Of a stretch of DNA of 64,000 nucleotides, positions 24,245 through 36,944 are shown piece after piece. The DNA is taken from the NCBI RefSeq assembly GCF_949987535.1, contig NC_080072.1, forward strand, positions 58,132,460 to 58,196,459, read 5' to 3'. Below the pieces are notes generated by a model that saw only the letters and a list, made by a program, of their open reading frames with translations, was not told where the DNA came from and did not search any database. Each line of letters starts with the position of its first letter. The first letter of the stretch is position 1. A program made the position numbers and the translations under genes. This DNA comes from Balaenoptera acutorostrata (taxonomy: Eukaryota > Chordata > Mammalia > Artiodactyla > Balaenopteridae).

Positions 24245-25095
24245 CAAGTGAAGTGGTAGCCTACAAAAGGAAATAAGCTGAGTTTTGGAGGAGGATCAGC
24301 ATTTTGCCAGGTTGCGATGTAGGAGTGTTTCTTGCCAGAAGGTGGGCAAGAACGGTTGCCAAGAGGGCAAAAAGCCTGGAAGAATTGTAAAACTGTTCTC
24401 AAAACAGACTAGAAAATATCACCCATGAAAATACCAAGTTCTTGGACACTTCTTGAACCTTGAGAACAGAAATATGGAAACTTGCAGCTAAATGCCTTCT
24501 GAATTATGTAGCTATGGGCCTTAAAAAAAAAAGTATGTCTTTGGTATTGGTTGCAAAATCTGGGGAACAAGACAGTCTGGCATACATACCAATGATATGT
24601 ATCCCAGTTCAAATCTCCTCTTTGACTATGCTACCTTGTCCAAGGGACCAAAAATAGTGACCAGTTGGCTCACTTCCTACCCAGGCCGCCTGTTTGTCTT
24701 GCCTTCTTTCTTGACCTGGTCCTCCCCAGTATGCATCTTAAGAACTGCAGTCTGAGTCTCAGAGAGTGAGGATCTTGACTTCTTTTACCCTGTCACCTAC
24801 TACTTGTTTAAGTCAAAGGGTTATTTTCTGAGCAGGGGACCACTGGCCAGTAGTATGATGAAGGCAAGGGAAACCAGTGGGTGAAACGGAAAACTGGCGA
24901 TAGTTCATTTAAAATGTAGATCACTGAAAGTTGACTACAGTATTTGTGTGTCTGGTGCTAAGTTCAAGCCACTGTACTGTATCAAATCATATCATCTTCT
25001 TATTTCTATTTTCAGTGTTGGAGTGACACTTCCCCTTTTAGATTCATCATTTTCCAGACAGTTGCCAGAGTGATCTTTCTAAAATGAATATATTA
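24245..25095. other. Upstream flank of NARS2, nothing recognised
   Basis: Apparently unique sequence with only short open frames. No repeat, RNA gene or conserved coding block identified. Confidence 0.4.
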
Positions 25096-25099
25096 CTGT

Positions 25100-25345
25100 T
25101 GGTAATAATGATGGCTAGTGCCATAGAATCCTTACTATGTTCCAGGATTAATATGTTAATATTAATGTATACTGTTAATATATTCTTCACATATTCACTC
25201 ATTTAATCCTCACAACAGCCCTCTGAAGTAGGGGTAGTAGCATCATCCCCAGTTTTCAAAGGAGAAACTGAACTCAGAGAGGTTTCATAATTTGTACCAA
25301 GTTACACTGGCAGTTTGGCACTAGAGTCCATTCTCTTACCCATTC
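25100..25345 (+). repeat. MIR SINE (ancient)
   Basis: 'tcactcatttaatcctcaca', 'cagttttcaaaggagaaact' and 'aactcagagaggtttcata' show the core. The middle is expanded by 'taatattaatgtata'-type AT repeats. Confidence 0.75.
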
Positions 25346-26029
25346 GTAATCCAGTGATCAAGCAACCCTTCAGTTGTTCTCCCTACAACATAAAGAGGAC
25401 TTGCTTTCTTTAGCATGCATACCAGGCTCTCTATGATCCACGGAGTTCCCTGAAGTGCCCTGAAGTTAGGAACAGAAGTGAAACACCCTTCCTGTTACCT
25501 TTTGATACTGCAGGTGTGTGCAATGAACACTGTCAGCATTACTTGTCAGCTTTGGGGAAGGTTTTAACCAGGCTCGGCTTGACAGTTTCCAGCTAAACTT
25601 GCAAAGCTTCAGAGCTTCTAATAGGTAGGCACTATGCTGATACCCCATACTACCATGGAGTACCAGTCAGTGTTCATGGTTTTCATTGTGCTTGAATCTA
25701 GTCATAAAACTTTCAACACCCAAAAGTTGATTTCAAGGTCATGACTTCAGAGTACAAAGGAACATAGTACTTGATGCAGAAATTATGGAGACATTAGATG
25801 TAGAAAAGAAGTGGATATTGTAAGCATCTTGGGTTTCTCTGAAGGAGCTAACAATCGTGACTATAACTTGAAAAATGGTAAGGTACATGCACAGAGCATA
25901 AAAAGTCACATTTGTAGTTTGAAACTTTCAGAAAAGCAGCTCATAATCTAGAAAGAGAAACTGATGAGTAAATGGTCAATTAAAGGAATAACTGACTAAT
26001 GCAGAGCATTAGTAACCAACTCAAATTTA

Positions 26030-26725
26030 GTTTTTGAGATATATCCATGTAGGTCTAGTTCATTCTTTTAAATATTCCATTATATAAATGTACCATAATT
26101 TATTCATTCTCATTCTCATAGCCATTTGGGCTGTTTTCAGTGTTTCTGTATTACAAACAGAGGCGGATTTACCATGAAGCTCATGAAATTTAGAGCCCCT
26201 TATTCGCATGCACATCTCCCCTCTGCCTTCCCTCCCATCTCTTTCCCCCCTGCAGTGCTAGGAATTGCTAGGAATTGTAGGGTGAGAGAGGAAGCAATCA
26301 GAAAGCATTTATAAAGGAACTCAGAATAAAGGGACATGGATTTCCAAGGCTCAAGAAATTTCTTCTCATTCTAAATAAACATTTACTTTAGTATTTGTAA
26401 TTTTGTATTATTTTTTCTTAAAGAGAACCTCCCAAATTACATAAGCTTTGAGTCCCACAGAACTGGATCTGCCCTTGATTACAAAAATGCTGCAATAAAT
26501 ATACTGGATACACATGAAAGAGTTTCTCAGGATCATAAGCCTGGGGTATATGCATCTTCAGCTTTACTAGATATTACCAAATTGCTCTTCAAATTGGTTC
26601 CAATTTATACACCCCACAACAGGCTTCTAAGAGTTCCCAGAGTTCCATGCCTTTAATGACATCTGATAAAGTCAGACTTTCTAATTTTTACCAATGCTGC
26701 GTAAGAAAGAATATCTCGTTGTTTT
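26030..26725 (-). mobile_element. Old L1 (L1ME-like) ORF2 end, interrupted by a hAT element
   Basis: The two halves, 26,030-26,157 and 26,486-26,725, read as one L1 ORF2 C-terminal region in reverse ('taaatattccattatataaa', 'aaaatgctgcaataaatata', 'ttactagatattaccaaatt'). The join falls exactly at an 8-base target duplication. Confidence 0.75.
26158..26477. mobile_element. hAT-type non-autonomous DNA transposon with 8-bp TSD
   Basis: The ends are imperfect inverted repeats: 'cagaggcggatttacc' at the left and, read in reverse, 'caagggcagatccagt' at the right, matching the 'caggggcggat' end of a hAT group. The 8-base TSD 'attacaaa' lies at 26,150-26,157 and 26,478-26,485. The 320-base element has no transposase frame. 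It interrupts an old L1, giving relative age. Confidence 0.82.
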
Positions 26726-26809
26726 AGAGATACTATGTTTGATCCTCTTTTTCTTCCCCTCAAAATTCCATTTCAACTATAATCCCACCCCACCCCCCAT
26801 CATTTTCAA

Positions 26810-26945
26810 TAGCATAGTGAAAAAGAACACTAGCATGGCAACCAGAAGTCCTGGTTCAGATCTCATCATAGCTGTGGATCTTCGGGAAGTCAAACTTCCT
26901 TCACAGGGCTGTTGACAGTATTAATAACTGAAGCATCTTGTGAAT
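26810..26945 (-). repeat. MIR SINE fragment (ancient)
   Basis: 'tcctggttcagatctcatca', 'tgtggatcttcgggaagtca' and 'agggctgttgacagtattaa' read as MIR in reverse. Confidence 0.6.
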
Positions 26946-27109
26946 TTTGTGATAGAGGAATTGGTGTTGCATCCGAGTGAACACCCTCCATCATTTATGA
27001 GTTTTAGAGTTAGGGAGTCCCTTGAATTTCATCAACCAACTCTATCTAAATCCCAAAGTAGAAGGCTCAAGATGAATTCCATCTATTTTGTGTACATTTC
27101 TTTTAGGTA

Positions 27110-27205
27110 CAGACCTTCGGTGTGCATAAGAATCACCAGCAGAGCTTGCTAAAATACACATTCCTGGGTCTCCTGCCTAATGATTTTGACTCAGTTTGAG
27201 AAAGT
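27110..27205 (+). repeat. MER5A-like hAT MITE fragment
   Basis: 'gcataagaatcaccagcaga', 'gcttgctaaaatacacattc' and 'ctgggtctcctgcctaatga' follow MER5A order. Inverted ends are missing. Confidence 0.65.
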
Positions 27206-27579
27206 GCTTGTTCTGTAGTTGGATTTTATCCTTTCCTGCTTTCTTCCCTTTGCTTTCAGGAGGCGCTTACTTTGAGGCTTGAACTTCGTTTCTTATATTT
27301 TACTATATTACCACAACAAAACAACCTACAATCCAAGCTGCCTTTCAGGTTTAGAGTGAGGAGGCATCAGTGGGCGGGGGTGGAGCATGACATCAGGAGT
27401 GTAGCAGGAGCCTCTTCCTCAGCTGGCTCTCTTGGGGCTCCAGGCCCTTCCCAGGCAGACTCCACATCACCCAGCCATGTCTCGCCCCTTCTGGGCTAGG
27501 AGATGTTGACAGTCTCCCCCTCTTTAGAGACAAGGGCTAGAACCAAACTGGAGATAAGCCCAAGCTCCCTTAAACCAAT

Positions 27580-27812
27580 GTTTTCCAACTGTGGTCATGG
27601 TGCAGTAGGCTTGCATATTTAGATAGTAAAACCATAATTATGATACACAAAATCAACTTAGTAGGTTTTGACCAGCAGAATAGAAAGGAATAAAAAAAAT
27701 CAGTATCTTGGATAATAACTGCTATTTTGTGAAACTTCTAGGATGCAAGATGTAAATAAATTTCCTACTGTGGATGGGCAAGAAAGACTTCAAAAACCAC
27801 TGCCCTGGGCCC
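27580..27812. repeat. hAT-like MITE with inverted ends
   Basis: The left end 'ccaatgttttccaactgtgg' and the right end 'cttcaaaaaccactg' are related to the 'cagtggttttcaaactgtgg' inverted repeat of a MER family. 'gattttgaccagcaga'-like interior supports it. No coding capacity. Confidence 0.55.
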
Positions 27813-27999
27813 TACTATGTGGGCCCAGTGAATTGAAATTAGGCCCTACCTGAGTCTCTTGTCAGCCCTCAAAGAAGGATCTGGTTAGTTCCAGATGTTT
27901 GCTGAAACTTTTACATACTGCAGCTTTTAAAGTTTCCTCTGAAAAATGTAAACAATTTTTATTACTATTATTATGAAAAACAATGTACAAACATGAAAA

Positions 28000-29095
28000 A
28001 TAATTTTAGGCAGTGACAAATGGCATATAAAAAAAAATCTCTCCAACTACCCTGTTTCCATATACCATCCTCAGTGGTAGCTACTATTTATCTTTACATT
28101 TTCTAGATATAAAAGTATGTGTGTGTGTGTATACATATATGTATGTATACATATGTACATATGCAATTAAATATAGTTAAAATTTAATTTTAAATTAAAT
28201 ATAATTAAAATGCTACTCTATTATACGGCTGAACTATAGTTAAACTGTTTTCCCTATTCAATTTTTTCTCATGCAATCTGCATTGAGTATGTTGTACATA
28301 CACTATACATGCAGAACCTGTGTATCTGCAGGATAAACTCCTAGAAATAAGACCAAAATTTTGTTTTAAAAATACTTTTAATGTCATTATATGTGTCCAG
28401 TTACTCTCCTCATCCCTGTTTTGAGATATTGATCTTGCCCACCATGGTTTTACCAATCATGGAAATTTTTATGTATTTAGCCACGACCTTATGGAAATTT
28501 TAGAAAATAAATTTCTATAATGTCTTGTGACCAAACTGCAGACTGAAGAAAACATACTTACTCCCAGGGTGCCTAAAGTTTTTATCACTCTTTAAAAATT
28601 TAAATTTAGCAGAGATTGGACACAGCCTGCCACTAGATGGTTTGCTACAAATTCTGATTTTGTACAATTACTTCTGGAGTTTGATATTTGTTAATTGGCT
28701 AGCACATTGGTAAATGTTTGCATTTCCTAAAATGGGGTTGAAAGTAAATTGTAACATCCTCTGCAAACTAGACATTATCATTTAGTTTTGCCTGTTTTTG
28801 AACTTTATGTAAATAGAATCATACAGTATGTGTTATTTTGTGTATGGTTTCTCATGGTCAATATTATTTTTGTGAGAACCAACTATGTCACTGCCTATAG
28901 CTATAGTTCGTTCATTTTCATTGCCCTATGGTATTCCATTTTATGACAATAACCCTATTTATCCATTCTATTGTTTTTTTTCATTTAGCCTGAGGTTTTA
29001 TTTGGATTTCCTGAATCATCCATTTCCACATTATAAGGTAAATGCCAGAGTGTATCTTTTATTTTTTGCATTGTTTTTTTTCATTTTATTTTATT
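28000..29095 (-). mobile_element. Old L1 3' UTR and ORF2 end
   Basis: 'taaatagaatcatacagtat', 'cctatggtattccattttat' and 'ccctatttatccattctatt' read in reverse as the ORF2 C-terminus; the part to the left is an old 3' UTR containing a GT/TA microsatellite (about 28,115-28,165). It appears to continue at 31,099 beyond a younger insertion. Confidence 0.65.
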
Positions 29096-29450
29096 TTATT
29101 TTTATATAAATTTATTTATTTTATTTTTGGCTGCGTTGGGTCTTCGTTGCTGCTCACAGGCTTTCTCTAGTTGTGGCGGGTGGGGTCTACTCTTTGTTGC
29201 GGTACACGGGCTTCTCATTGTGGTTGCTTCTCTTGTGGTGGAGCATGGGCTCTAGGCACGCAGGCTTCAGTAGTTGTGGCACGTGGACTCAGTAGTTGTG
29301 GCTCTCGGGCTCTGGAGCGCAGGCTCAGTAGTTGTGGTGCACGGGCTTAGTTGCTCTGCAGCATGTGGGGTCTTCCTGGACCAGGGCTCGAATCCATGTC
29401 CCCTGCATTGGCAGGCGGATTCTTAACCACTGTGCCACCAGGGAAGCCCC
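29096..29450 (-). mobile_element. CHR-type SINE, long form
   Basis: Reverse copy: T-rich tail, 'ggctgcgttgggtcttcgtt', repeated 'gtagttgtggcacgtgg' middle, head ending 'accagggaagccc'. TSD not clear because both flanks are T-rich L1 sequence. Confidence 0.92.
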
Positions 29451-31062
29451 TATTTTGTTTTTTAACTGAAGTATAGTTGATTTACAGTACTATATTAGTT
29501 TCAGGTGTATAGTATGGTGATTCAGTATTTTTACAGATTATACTCCATTAAATGTTATTACAAGAAAATGTCTATAATTCCCTGTGCTGTACAATATATC
29601 CTTGTTGCTTATCTATTTTATACATAGTAGTTTGTGTCTCTTAATCCCATGCTAATTTGCCCATCCCCACTTTCTTCGCCCCTCTGTTAACTGCTAGTTT
29701 GTTTTCTGTATCTGTGAGTCTGTTTCTGTTTTGCATATACATTTATTTGTAATATTTTTTAGATTCCACAAAAAGTGATATCATACTGTATTTGTCTTTC
29801 TCTGTCTGACTTATTTCACTAAGCACAATATTCTCTAGGTCTGTTCATGCTGCAAATGGCAGGATTTCATTCTTTTATTACGGCTGAGTAATATTCCATT
29901 GTATTGAATATAGATATCACATCATCTTTATCCATTCATCTGTTGATGGCTATTTGGGTTGCTACCATATCTTGGATAGTAAATAGTGCTGTATGAACAT
30001 GGGGGTGTATGTATCTTTTCAAATTAGTGTTTTCATTTTCTCCAGATATATACCGAGGAGTGGAATTGCTGGATCATATGGTAGTTCTATTTTTAGTTTT
30101 TTGAGGAACCTCTGTACTGTTCTCCACAGTGGCTGTACCAATTCACATTCCCACCAACAGTGTACACGGGTTCCCTTTTTTCCACATCTTCGCCAACATT
30201 TGTTGTTTGTAGACTTTTTGATAATAGCCATTCTGACAGGTGTGAGCTGATATCTCATTGTTTTGATTTGCATTTCCTCTAATAATTAGTGATGCTGAGT
30301 ATCTTTTCATGTGCCTGTTAGCCATCTGTATTTCGTCTTTGGGAAAACGTCTACTCAGGTCTTCTGTCCATTTTTTTTTTTTTGATATTGAGTAGTATGA
30401 GCTGTTTGTATATTTTGGATATTAACCCCTTGTTGGTCATATCATTTGCAAATACTTTCTCCCACTCCATATGCTGTCTTTTTATTTTGTCGATGATTTC
30501 CTTTGCTGTGCAAAAGCTTTTAAGTTTAATTATATCCCATTTATTTATTTTTGCTTTTATTTCTTTTGCCTAAGGAGACAGCTCCGAAAAAAAAATACTG
30601 CTATGATTTATGTCAAATAGTGTTCTGCCTATGTTCTAAGAGTTTTTATAGTTTCAGGTCTTACATTTAGGTCTTTAATCTGTTTTGAGTTTATTTTTGT
30701 ATATTGTATGAGGTAATGTTCTACTCACATTGTTTTACATGTAGTTGTCCAGTTTTCCCAGCACCACTTGTTGAAGAGACTGTCTTTTCTCTATTGTATA
30801 TTCTTGCCTCTTCTGATGTAGATTAATTGACCACAGGTGTGTGGGTTTATTTCTGGGCTCTCTATTCTGTTCCACTATGTGTCTGTTTTTGTGCCAGTAC
30901 CATGGTGTTTTGATTACTGTAGCTTTGTAGTATACTCTGAAGTCTGGGAGGGTGGATACCTCCAGCTTTGTTATATTTTCTCAAAACTGCTTTGGCAATT
31001 TGGGGTCTTTTGTGGTTCCATATGAATTTGATGGATTTTTGAGTTGTTTCCAGTTTGGGGTA
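29451..31062 (-). mobile_element. L1, 5'-truncated, 3' UTR and last part of ORF2
   Basis: The 3' UTR ('gaagtatagttgatttacag') starts at the left; ORF2 C-terminus follows in reverse with the Cys/His knuckle near 30,180 and 'gaattgctggatcatatggt'. It differs from the young L1 at 1-5626 and has several stops, so it is an older subfamily. It lies inside an older L1. Confidence 0.88.
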
Positions 31063-31098
31063 ACACTGCTGACAATACTGGAACAGTGTTCCAGTATA

Positions 31099-31590
31099 AC
31101 TAACACTGCTATGAATATTAATGTACATAACTTACTGTACATAGGTATGTAGTTAAGCTGGGAATAAAATCTAGGAATAAAATTGCTGTATCATAGAACA
31201 TACAAACTTCAGCTTTAGTAAATAGGGTCACATTTTTTCTAAAGTATTATTAGGCATATATGAGACTTCCTGTTGCTTCACATTCTTGTCACAATAATTA
31301 GTCTCATCAGTCTTTTAAATTTAGCTATATTGGTGGAGGTATAGTTGTATCTCATTGCAGTTTTAATTCACATTTCCCTGATTATTCTTTTTGAGCATCT
31401 TTTCAATGTCAATTTTTATTGGGTTTTCTTCTCTGGTGAACTAAGTTTTTTGTCCATTCTGAGAAGTCTTTTTTTTTCTAATTGATTTTCTTATTAACCT
31501 ATACAAGTTCTTATGTGTAGATTTTAGATATGAGTGCTTCTCAGTTACATGCATTGCGAATATCTTCACCCACTCTCTGGGTTGCCTTTA
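31099..31590 (-). mobile_element. Old L1 ORF2 segment, continuation
   Basis: 'aacactgctatgaatattaa', 'ggaataaaattgctgtatca' and 'atatcttcacccactctctg' read in reverse as the ORF2 C-terminal region. The position in ORF2 follows on from the piece ending near 29,095. Confidence 0.65.
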
Positions 31591-33340
31591 TAATGCTGTA
31601 TTGTTGAAAAATGGCTGAATGGCAGCAAGACTTGACATTATTTGATCCTTTGCTTTGGAAATAGTGTGCAGTTCTTGAAGAAAATGATTAAGGCCCTCAA
31701 AATTACCCTTTTGATTTCTTTTAGCAATGTAAGACCAGCATCTTTTATCATTTCTCCTGTCATTTTCTTTAAAAATGGATTTTTTTCTATTTAAATGTTT
31801 ATTTTATTTTTGATTGCATGGTTAATGGGCTTCTCTAAAATTTCTGTGTGGTCTTCAGGGAACAATTTTAAAGCTTGGAATTTCACTGTACATTGTTTGA
31901 AGCTGATTCTGGCTCTTCACAAATATTTTTTGATATTTAACCTCTAAAATTTCACACCAGAAAACAAGATAACTCAGAAAAGAAAAATCACATACAGCAG
32001 ACAGTAAAATCTGAGCTGATCCTCATGTATTCATATTTTCTTTTGGATCACACAGAACTTCAAAGATTGAGATTAGCTTTTCAAAATTTGTCTTTAATTG
32101 ACACACAGCTTCATACTGAGCACTCCATCTTGTCTAGGGAAGTCTTTTTACTATTATACATACCTACATTTTGCAGCATTTTCCACTGATGAGGTGAGAC
32201 TGAAAAGAATGGGCAATTTTTTCCCCAAAGTTCCCAAAAATGTTACACATAAAGAAGAAATGTTCACAAATGTTCAGATTTTTTTTTCAGGGAGGAATAC
32301 TATATCACAAACAGTTTTAGTTTATAACTGCATATAAAAAGCAGATTGGCTTCTGGCCAGTTTTATTATTGTTTTAAATTGTCTACAGTTGCGTTATTGG
32401 TATGCCACTGCTGTTGAGCATGATCTTTTCTGTAGACTTCTGGCAAATACTTTTTCATTTAAGGAAGTTTCCTCCTGCTCCTGAGGGATTACCTCCCTGC
32501 CCCCTCCTGCCATGTAAGGTCAGATATAGACACATAATGTTATGAATAATGAGAGAGGTATTCAGGGGAAAAAAGCCTCTGCTTAAAAATATGCAAAGTC
32601 AAAACAACATAATTTGCCCTTATGACAAAGAATCTGAAAGAGAGGTTTTCCTGGAATCTACACAACCGTCAATGCTCACTATTGGTCTAAAACTAATAAA
32701 CAATTAGGTAAGCACTTAAAGACACAAAAAGAGATCATTATTTCTGGTTTTTCAAGCAGGAAAAAAATGATTGATGACTCTGTAAACTGTTTTGAACTTT
32801 CTATAGAAGAAGCTTGTGAGAGGTATATTAGAACAAGGATGGCAAGCTGATTCTACCACAAGAATGGTAGTGCCTAAAAATTCAGGGACCTGAAGATTTC
32901 CTTTAATAGATTTCTTCCTTTAGCAGAGCTTCCTTGAGTTCCATCAATCCCTGTGAACAGCAGTAAGGAAGAATGTCTGACAATGTGACTTGCCCTGAAA
33001 ACTGATTTATCTTCTTCTTTTCAGGATTTACTTTCAGAATCTTATACATTGACAGATATAAAAATGTAAGATTTTAAGTTTCATTTAATATTGCTTAATA
33101 TTAGACTAAGCAATTTGACATTCCTTACTAGTATATGATATATATCATAAAGGAGTATGATATATATGTGTATATATAAATGTACCTACACATATGTGTA
33201 TATATACATGCATACATATGAATCATAAATTATACTAAAAAGTTGTAAATTCAACCCCTGGTTTTTGTAATATTTTAATATTTATCCATTTGGATGGAGC
33301 CCAGCAAAATTATATATATAGTTTGGTGTAAGTTTCCTAG
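31591..33340. other. No confident feature; AT-rich and possibly old repeat-derived
   Basis: No coding block. An AT-rich stretch at about 33,125-33,240 ('tatatatcata', 'tacacatatgtgtatata') is a degenerate microsatellite. The section near 31,610-31,790 may be an old transposon remnant but I cannot place it. Confidence 0.4.
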
Positions 33341-33342
33341 TG

Positions 33343-34408
33343 ACTGGTTGTAGTAGCCAGCCTCTAAGATGACCCCAGTGATCCCTGCCTCCTGGTATTC
33401 ACACCCCTTGTATAGTGCTCTCCTCATCGGTCACATAGTAGTCGTCCATTTAACAAAAAGAGTACAGTGGATGTGTTGGTGTGTGATTTCTGAGGATAAG
33501 TCATAAAAGACCTTGCCCTTCCGTCTTCTCCTCTTGGATCCGTTGCTCTGGGGGATGCTAGGTACCATGTCATAAAGATACTGAACTAGCTCTATGAAGA
33601 TGCCCACATGGTGAGGAACTGAGGCATCCTGTCAGTGCTGACCAGCACCACTGTAGCGCTGAGGGTTCTCTAGAGCAAAAGATCCAATAGGAAGCTACAT
33701 GGGTTATTTGGTTAGTTGGTGATTGACTGATTGGTATTAGTTCACATAATTATGAAGGCTGAGAAGTGCCACCATCTGCTCTCTGCAAGATGGACACCCA
33801 GGAAGGCTCATGGTATAGTTCAAAGGCCTCAAAGCCAGAGAGCCTATGGTGTAGATTCCAGTCCAAGTCTGAAGGTCTGAGAACCAAGAGTGCAGAGGGC
33901 AGAAGATCGATGTTCCAGCTCAGTCAGGCAGAGACAGAATTCAACCTTCCTCTCCTTTTTTGTTCTATTCAAGCTCCCAGTGGATTGGATGATGCCCACC
34001 CACACTGGGGAGGACCATCTGCTTTTCTCAGTGTACCAATTTAAATGCTAATCTCTTTTGGAAACCCCCTTGTAGAAATAATGAAACACCCTCACAGAAA
34101 TACTAAACTACTACTCAGAAATAACATTTAACCAGCTTTCTGGGCATCCCTTGGCCCAGTCAAGTTGATAAAATTAACCATTACAACCACCTTGCCAGCC
34201 ATGTGAGTCATCTTGGAATTAGCTCTTCTAGTTTGGTTGAGCCTTCAGATTGCTGCAGACCCAAATGACATCTTGACTGCAACCTCGTGAGAAACCCTGA
34301 ACCAGAATTACCAAGCTAAGCCATTCCTAAACATCTCACCCACAGAAACCGACAGAATAATAAATATTTACTGTTTTAATGCCTACATTTTAGATAACTA
34401 ATACACTG
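33343..34408 (+). mobile_element. MLT1-type LTR (ERVL-MaLR), split by a second LTR
   Basis: 'gtagccagcctctaagatga', 'ataagtcataaaagaccttg' and 'cccacatggtgaggaactga' lie left of the insertion; 'agcctttcagattgctgcag'-like text, 'tctcacccacagaaaccgac' and 'aataataaatatttactgtt' lie right. Together they form one MLT1 LTR with its AATAAA. Old and diverged; no internal retroviral genes. Confidence 0.82.
33652..34185 (+). mobile_element. ERVL-type solo LTR (MLT2-like), with 5-bp TSD
   Basis: Begins 'tgtagcgctgagggttctct', continues 'gttctattcaagctcccagt' and 'ttggatgatgcccacccaca', ends 'aaaattaaccattaca': TG...CA ends, 534 bases. The 5-base TSD 'accac' lies at 33,647-33,651 and 34,186-34,190, as for ERVL integration. 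The family name is from memory. Confidence 0.85.
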
Positions 34409-35049
34409 GTCAAATGTTCTCTCTTTCACTTGATATAGAACATTGGTCCTCACTCCTTTTTTCCCTCTGAACCTCCAGGATAAAACACACTCTCATTAGT
34501 AACACTGGCTCATGTTGGTAGTGATTCATTGGTAGAAGGGGTGGTGGGCAGGAAGGTAAATCAGAATTTCTTGAGTTTTCTCCTAGAAATGTAAATCAGA
34601 ATTCCTTAAGATTCAGATACACTTCCTTGGGAGATATAACCATTTTCCTCCTCATCCTCTGAGAATCAGTGGTAGAACATTAACATATAGCTGAAATACA
34701 TAAGGCCTTTTCCTTAAAATCCACTTTTGCTATAGATCTTTTCTGATGGTGTCAGTACATCCAGTGCAGGGCTTGCCTTTAAAATTGGACTTACTTGAGG
34801 AAAAAAAAAAAAAAAAAGGCTTCTATCCCTTTCAAGAGAAGAAAAAAAAATAGACCTGTTACACAGTTATATTGGAAGTGAAGGTATCAAGAGAAATGCT
34901 ATGTTTGCACAAATGTACTGCTGCTTGCTCATTGCATCTTCCTGTCCAATAGCTTAACGTCTACATTTTAGGGAAATACAGAAAAAAAAACACTTTAATT
35001 TACTTTGTGAGGACTCTCTGAGTATTTGAATTATTATGCCCTCAAGTAT
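34409..35049. other. No feature recognised; A-run and a duplicated short motif
   Basis: Contains a 17-A run at about 34,801-34,817 and a near repeat of 'aaatcagaattccttaag' / 'aaatcagaatttcttgag' within 60 bases (34,558 and 34,593). Otherwise featureless. Confidence 0.4.
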
Positions 35050-36835
35050 ACATATGTATTTTTCCCATTTTTATTTTTTCTTCCAGTTTTATTGAGATGT
35101 AATTGACATACAGCACTGTATAAGTTTAAGGTGTACAGCATAATGATTTGACTTACATAACATCATGAAATGATTACAATAGGCTTAGTGTACATCCATC
35201 ATCTCATATAGATACAACATTAAAGAAATAGAAAATTGTATTTCCTTGTGATAAGAACTCTTAGAATATACTCTCTTAACATCTTTCATATATAGCCCAC
35301 AGCAGTGTTAATTATCTTTATCATGTTGTACATTATCTCCCTAGTACTTATTTATCTTATAACTGGAAGTTTGTATCTTTTGATTACCTTCATCTGAATC
35401 CCCTTCCCTGACCCCTTGCCTCTGGTAGCCACAAATCTGATCTCCTTTTCTATGAGTTTGGTTGGTTGGCTGGTTGGTTTTGAAGTATAATTGACCTATA
35501 GCACTATGATAATTCCTGCTGTACAATACAGTCATTCAGTATTTCTATACATTTCAAAATGATCACGATAAGTCTAGTTGTCATCTGTCACCAAAGATAC
35601 TAAATAATTATTGACTATATTCTCCACACTACACATTTCATACCTGTGACTCATCTACTTTGTAACAATGTTGGTACCTCTTAATCTCCCTCACCTATTC
35701 CTCTGTTCCCCTCATGCCCTCTCTGGCAACCACCTGTTCGTTCTCTGTATGTAGGACTCTATTTCTGTTTAGTTATGTTTATTCATTTGTTTGGTTTTTT
35801 AGATTTCACATATAAGTGAAATCACATGGTATTTGTCCATCTCTGTCTGACTTATTTCACTTAGCATAATACCCTTCATGTCCAAACATATTGTTGCAAA
35901 TGGCAAGATTTCATTCTTTTTTATGGCTGAGTAATATTCCATTGTATATCTATACCATTTTCTTTATCCATTCATTTGTTGATGGACACTTGGGCTGCTT
36001 CCTAAATAATGCTGCAATGAACATAGGGGTGCATATATCTTTTTGAATTAGTGTTTTTGTTTTCTTTGCAAAAATACCCAGAAGTGGAATTGCTGAATTG
36101 AATGGTAGTTTTATTTTTCGGAAGTGTTTTCTCCTCTGCAATTTTTTGTTACCGTTTGAGAAGGATAGGTGTTAATTCTTCTCTAAATGTTTGCTAGAAT
36201 TCACCTGTGAAGCCATCTGGTCCCGGACTTTTGTTTGTTGGGAGTTTTTATTACTGATTCAATTTAATTACTGGTAATTGGTTTGTTCATATTTTCTCTT
36301 TCTTCCTGATTCAGTCTTGGGAGATTGTATATTTCTAGAAATTTGTCCATTTCTTCTAGGTTGTCCATTTTATTGGCATATAATTGTTCATAGTAATCTC
36401 TTATGATACTTCGCATTTCTGTGGTTTCAGTTGTAACTTCTCTTTCATTTCTGATTTTATTTATTTGGACCCTCTTTTTTTTCTTGATGAGTCTGGCTAA
36501 AGGTTTACCAATTTGTCCGTTTCTTCAAAGAACCAGTTCTTAGTTTCACTGATCTTTTCTATTGCTTTTTTAGCCTCTATTTATTTCTGCTCTGACCTTT
36601 ATGATTTATTTCCTTTTACTAACTTTGGGTTTTGTTCTTTTTTTTTTCTAGTTCCTTTAGGTGTAAGGCTGTTTGAGATTTTTCTTGTTTCCTGAGGTAG
36701 GTTTGTATCACTATAAACTTCCCTCTTAGACCTGCTTTTACTGCATCACATAGATTTTGAATCACTGTGTTTTCATTTTCATTTGTCTCCAGGTATTTTT
36801 TGATTTCCTCATTGACTCATTGGTTGTTTACATAT
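35050..36835 (-). mobile_element. L1 with internal deletion joining RT region to ORF2 end
   Basis: The 3' UTR and ORF2 C-terminus (35,050-36,120) are followed directly by the ORF2 region around the start of the reverse transcriptase (36,130-36,835; 'aagccatctggtcccggact' is 'SPGPDGF' in reverse). Compared with the intact L1 at the left edge, the join skips from about 2940 to about 4900 of that element. The L1 is truncated at its 5' end and full of stops. Confidence 0.8.
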
Positions 36836-36944
36836 GGGCTTTATTATGCATTATCAAATTTGCATTATCTCTCTCATTTATGACTGGGAACTGTGTTTTC
36901 CAGAATCCTGTTCTATGTATGGTTCCAGATTAGAATTCCAATGA

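Noticed and set aside
23330..26000. A divergent protein gene sharing the NARS2 CpG island
   Set aside because: No plus-strand start codon with a coding-like frame and donor site follows the island. A divergent non-coding transcript is possible but not visible.
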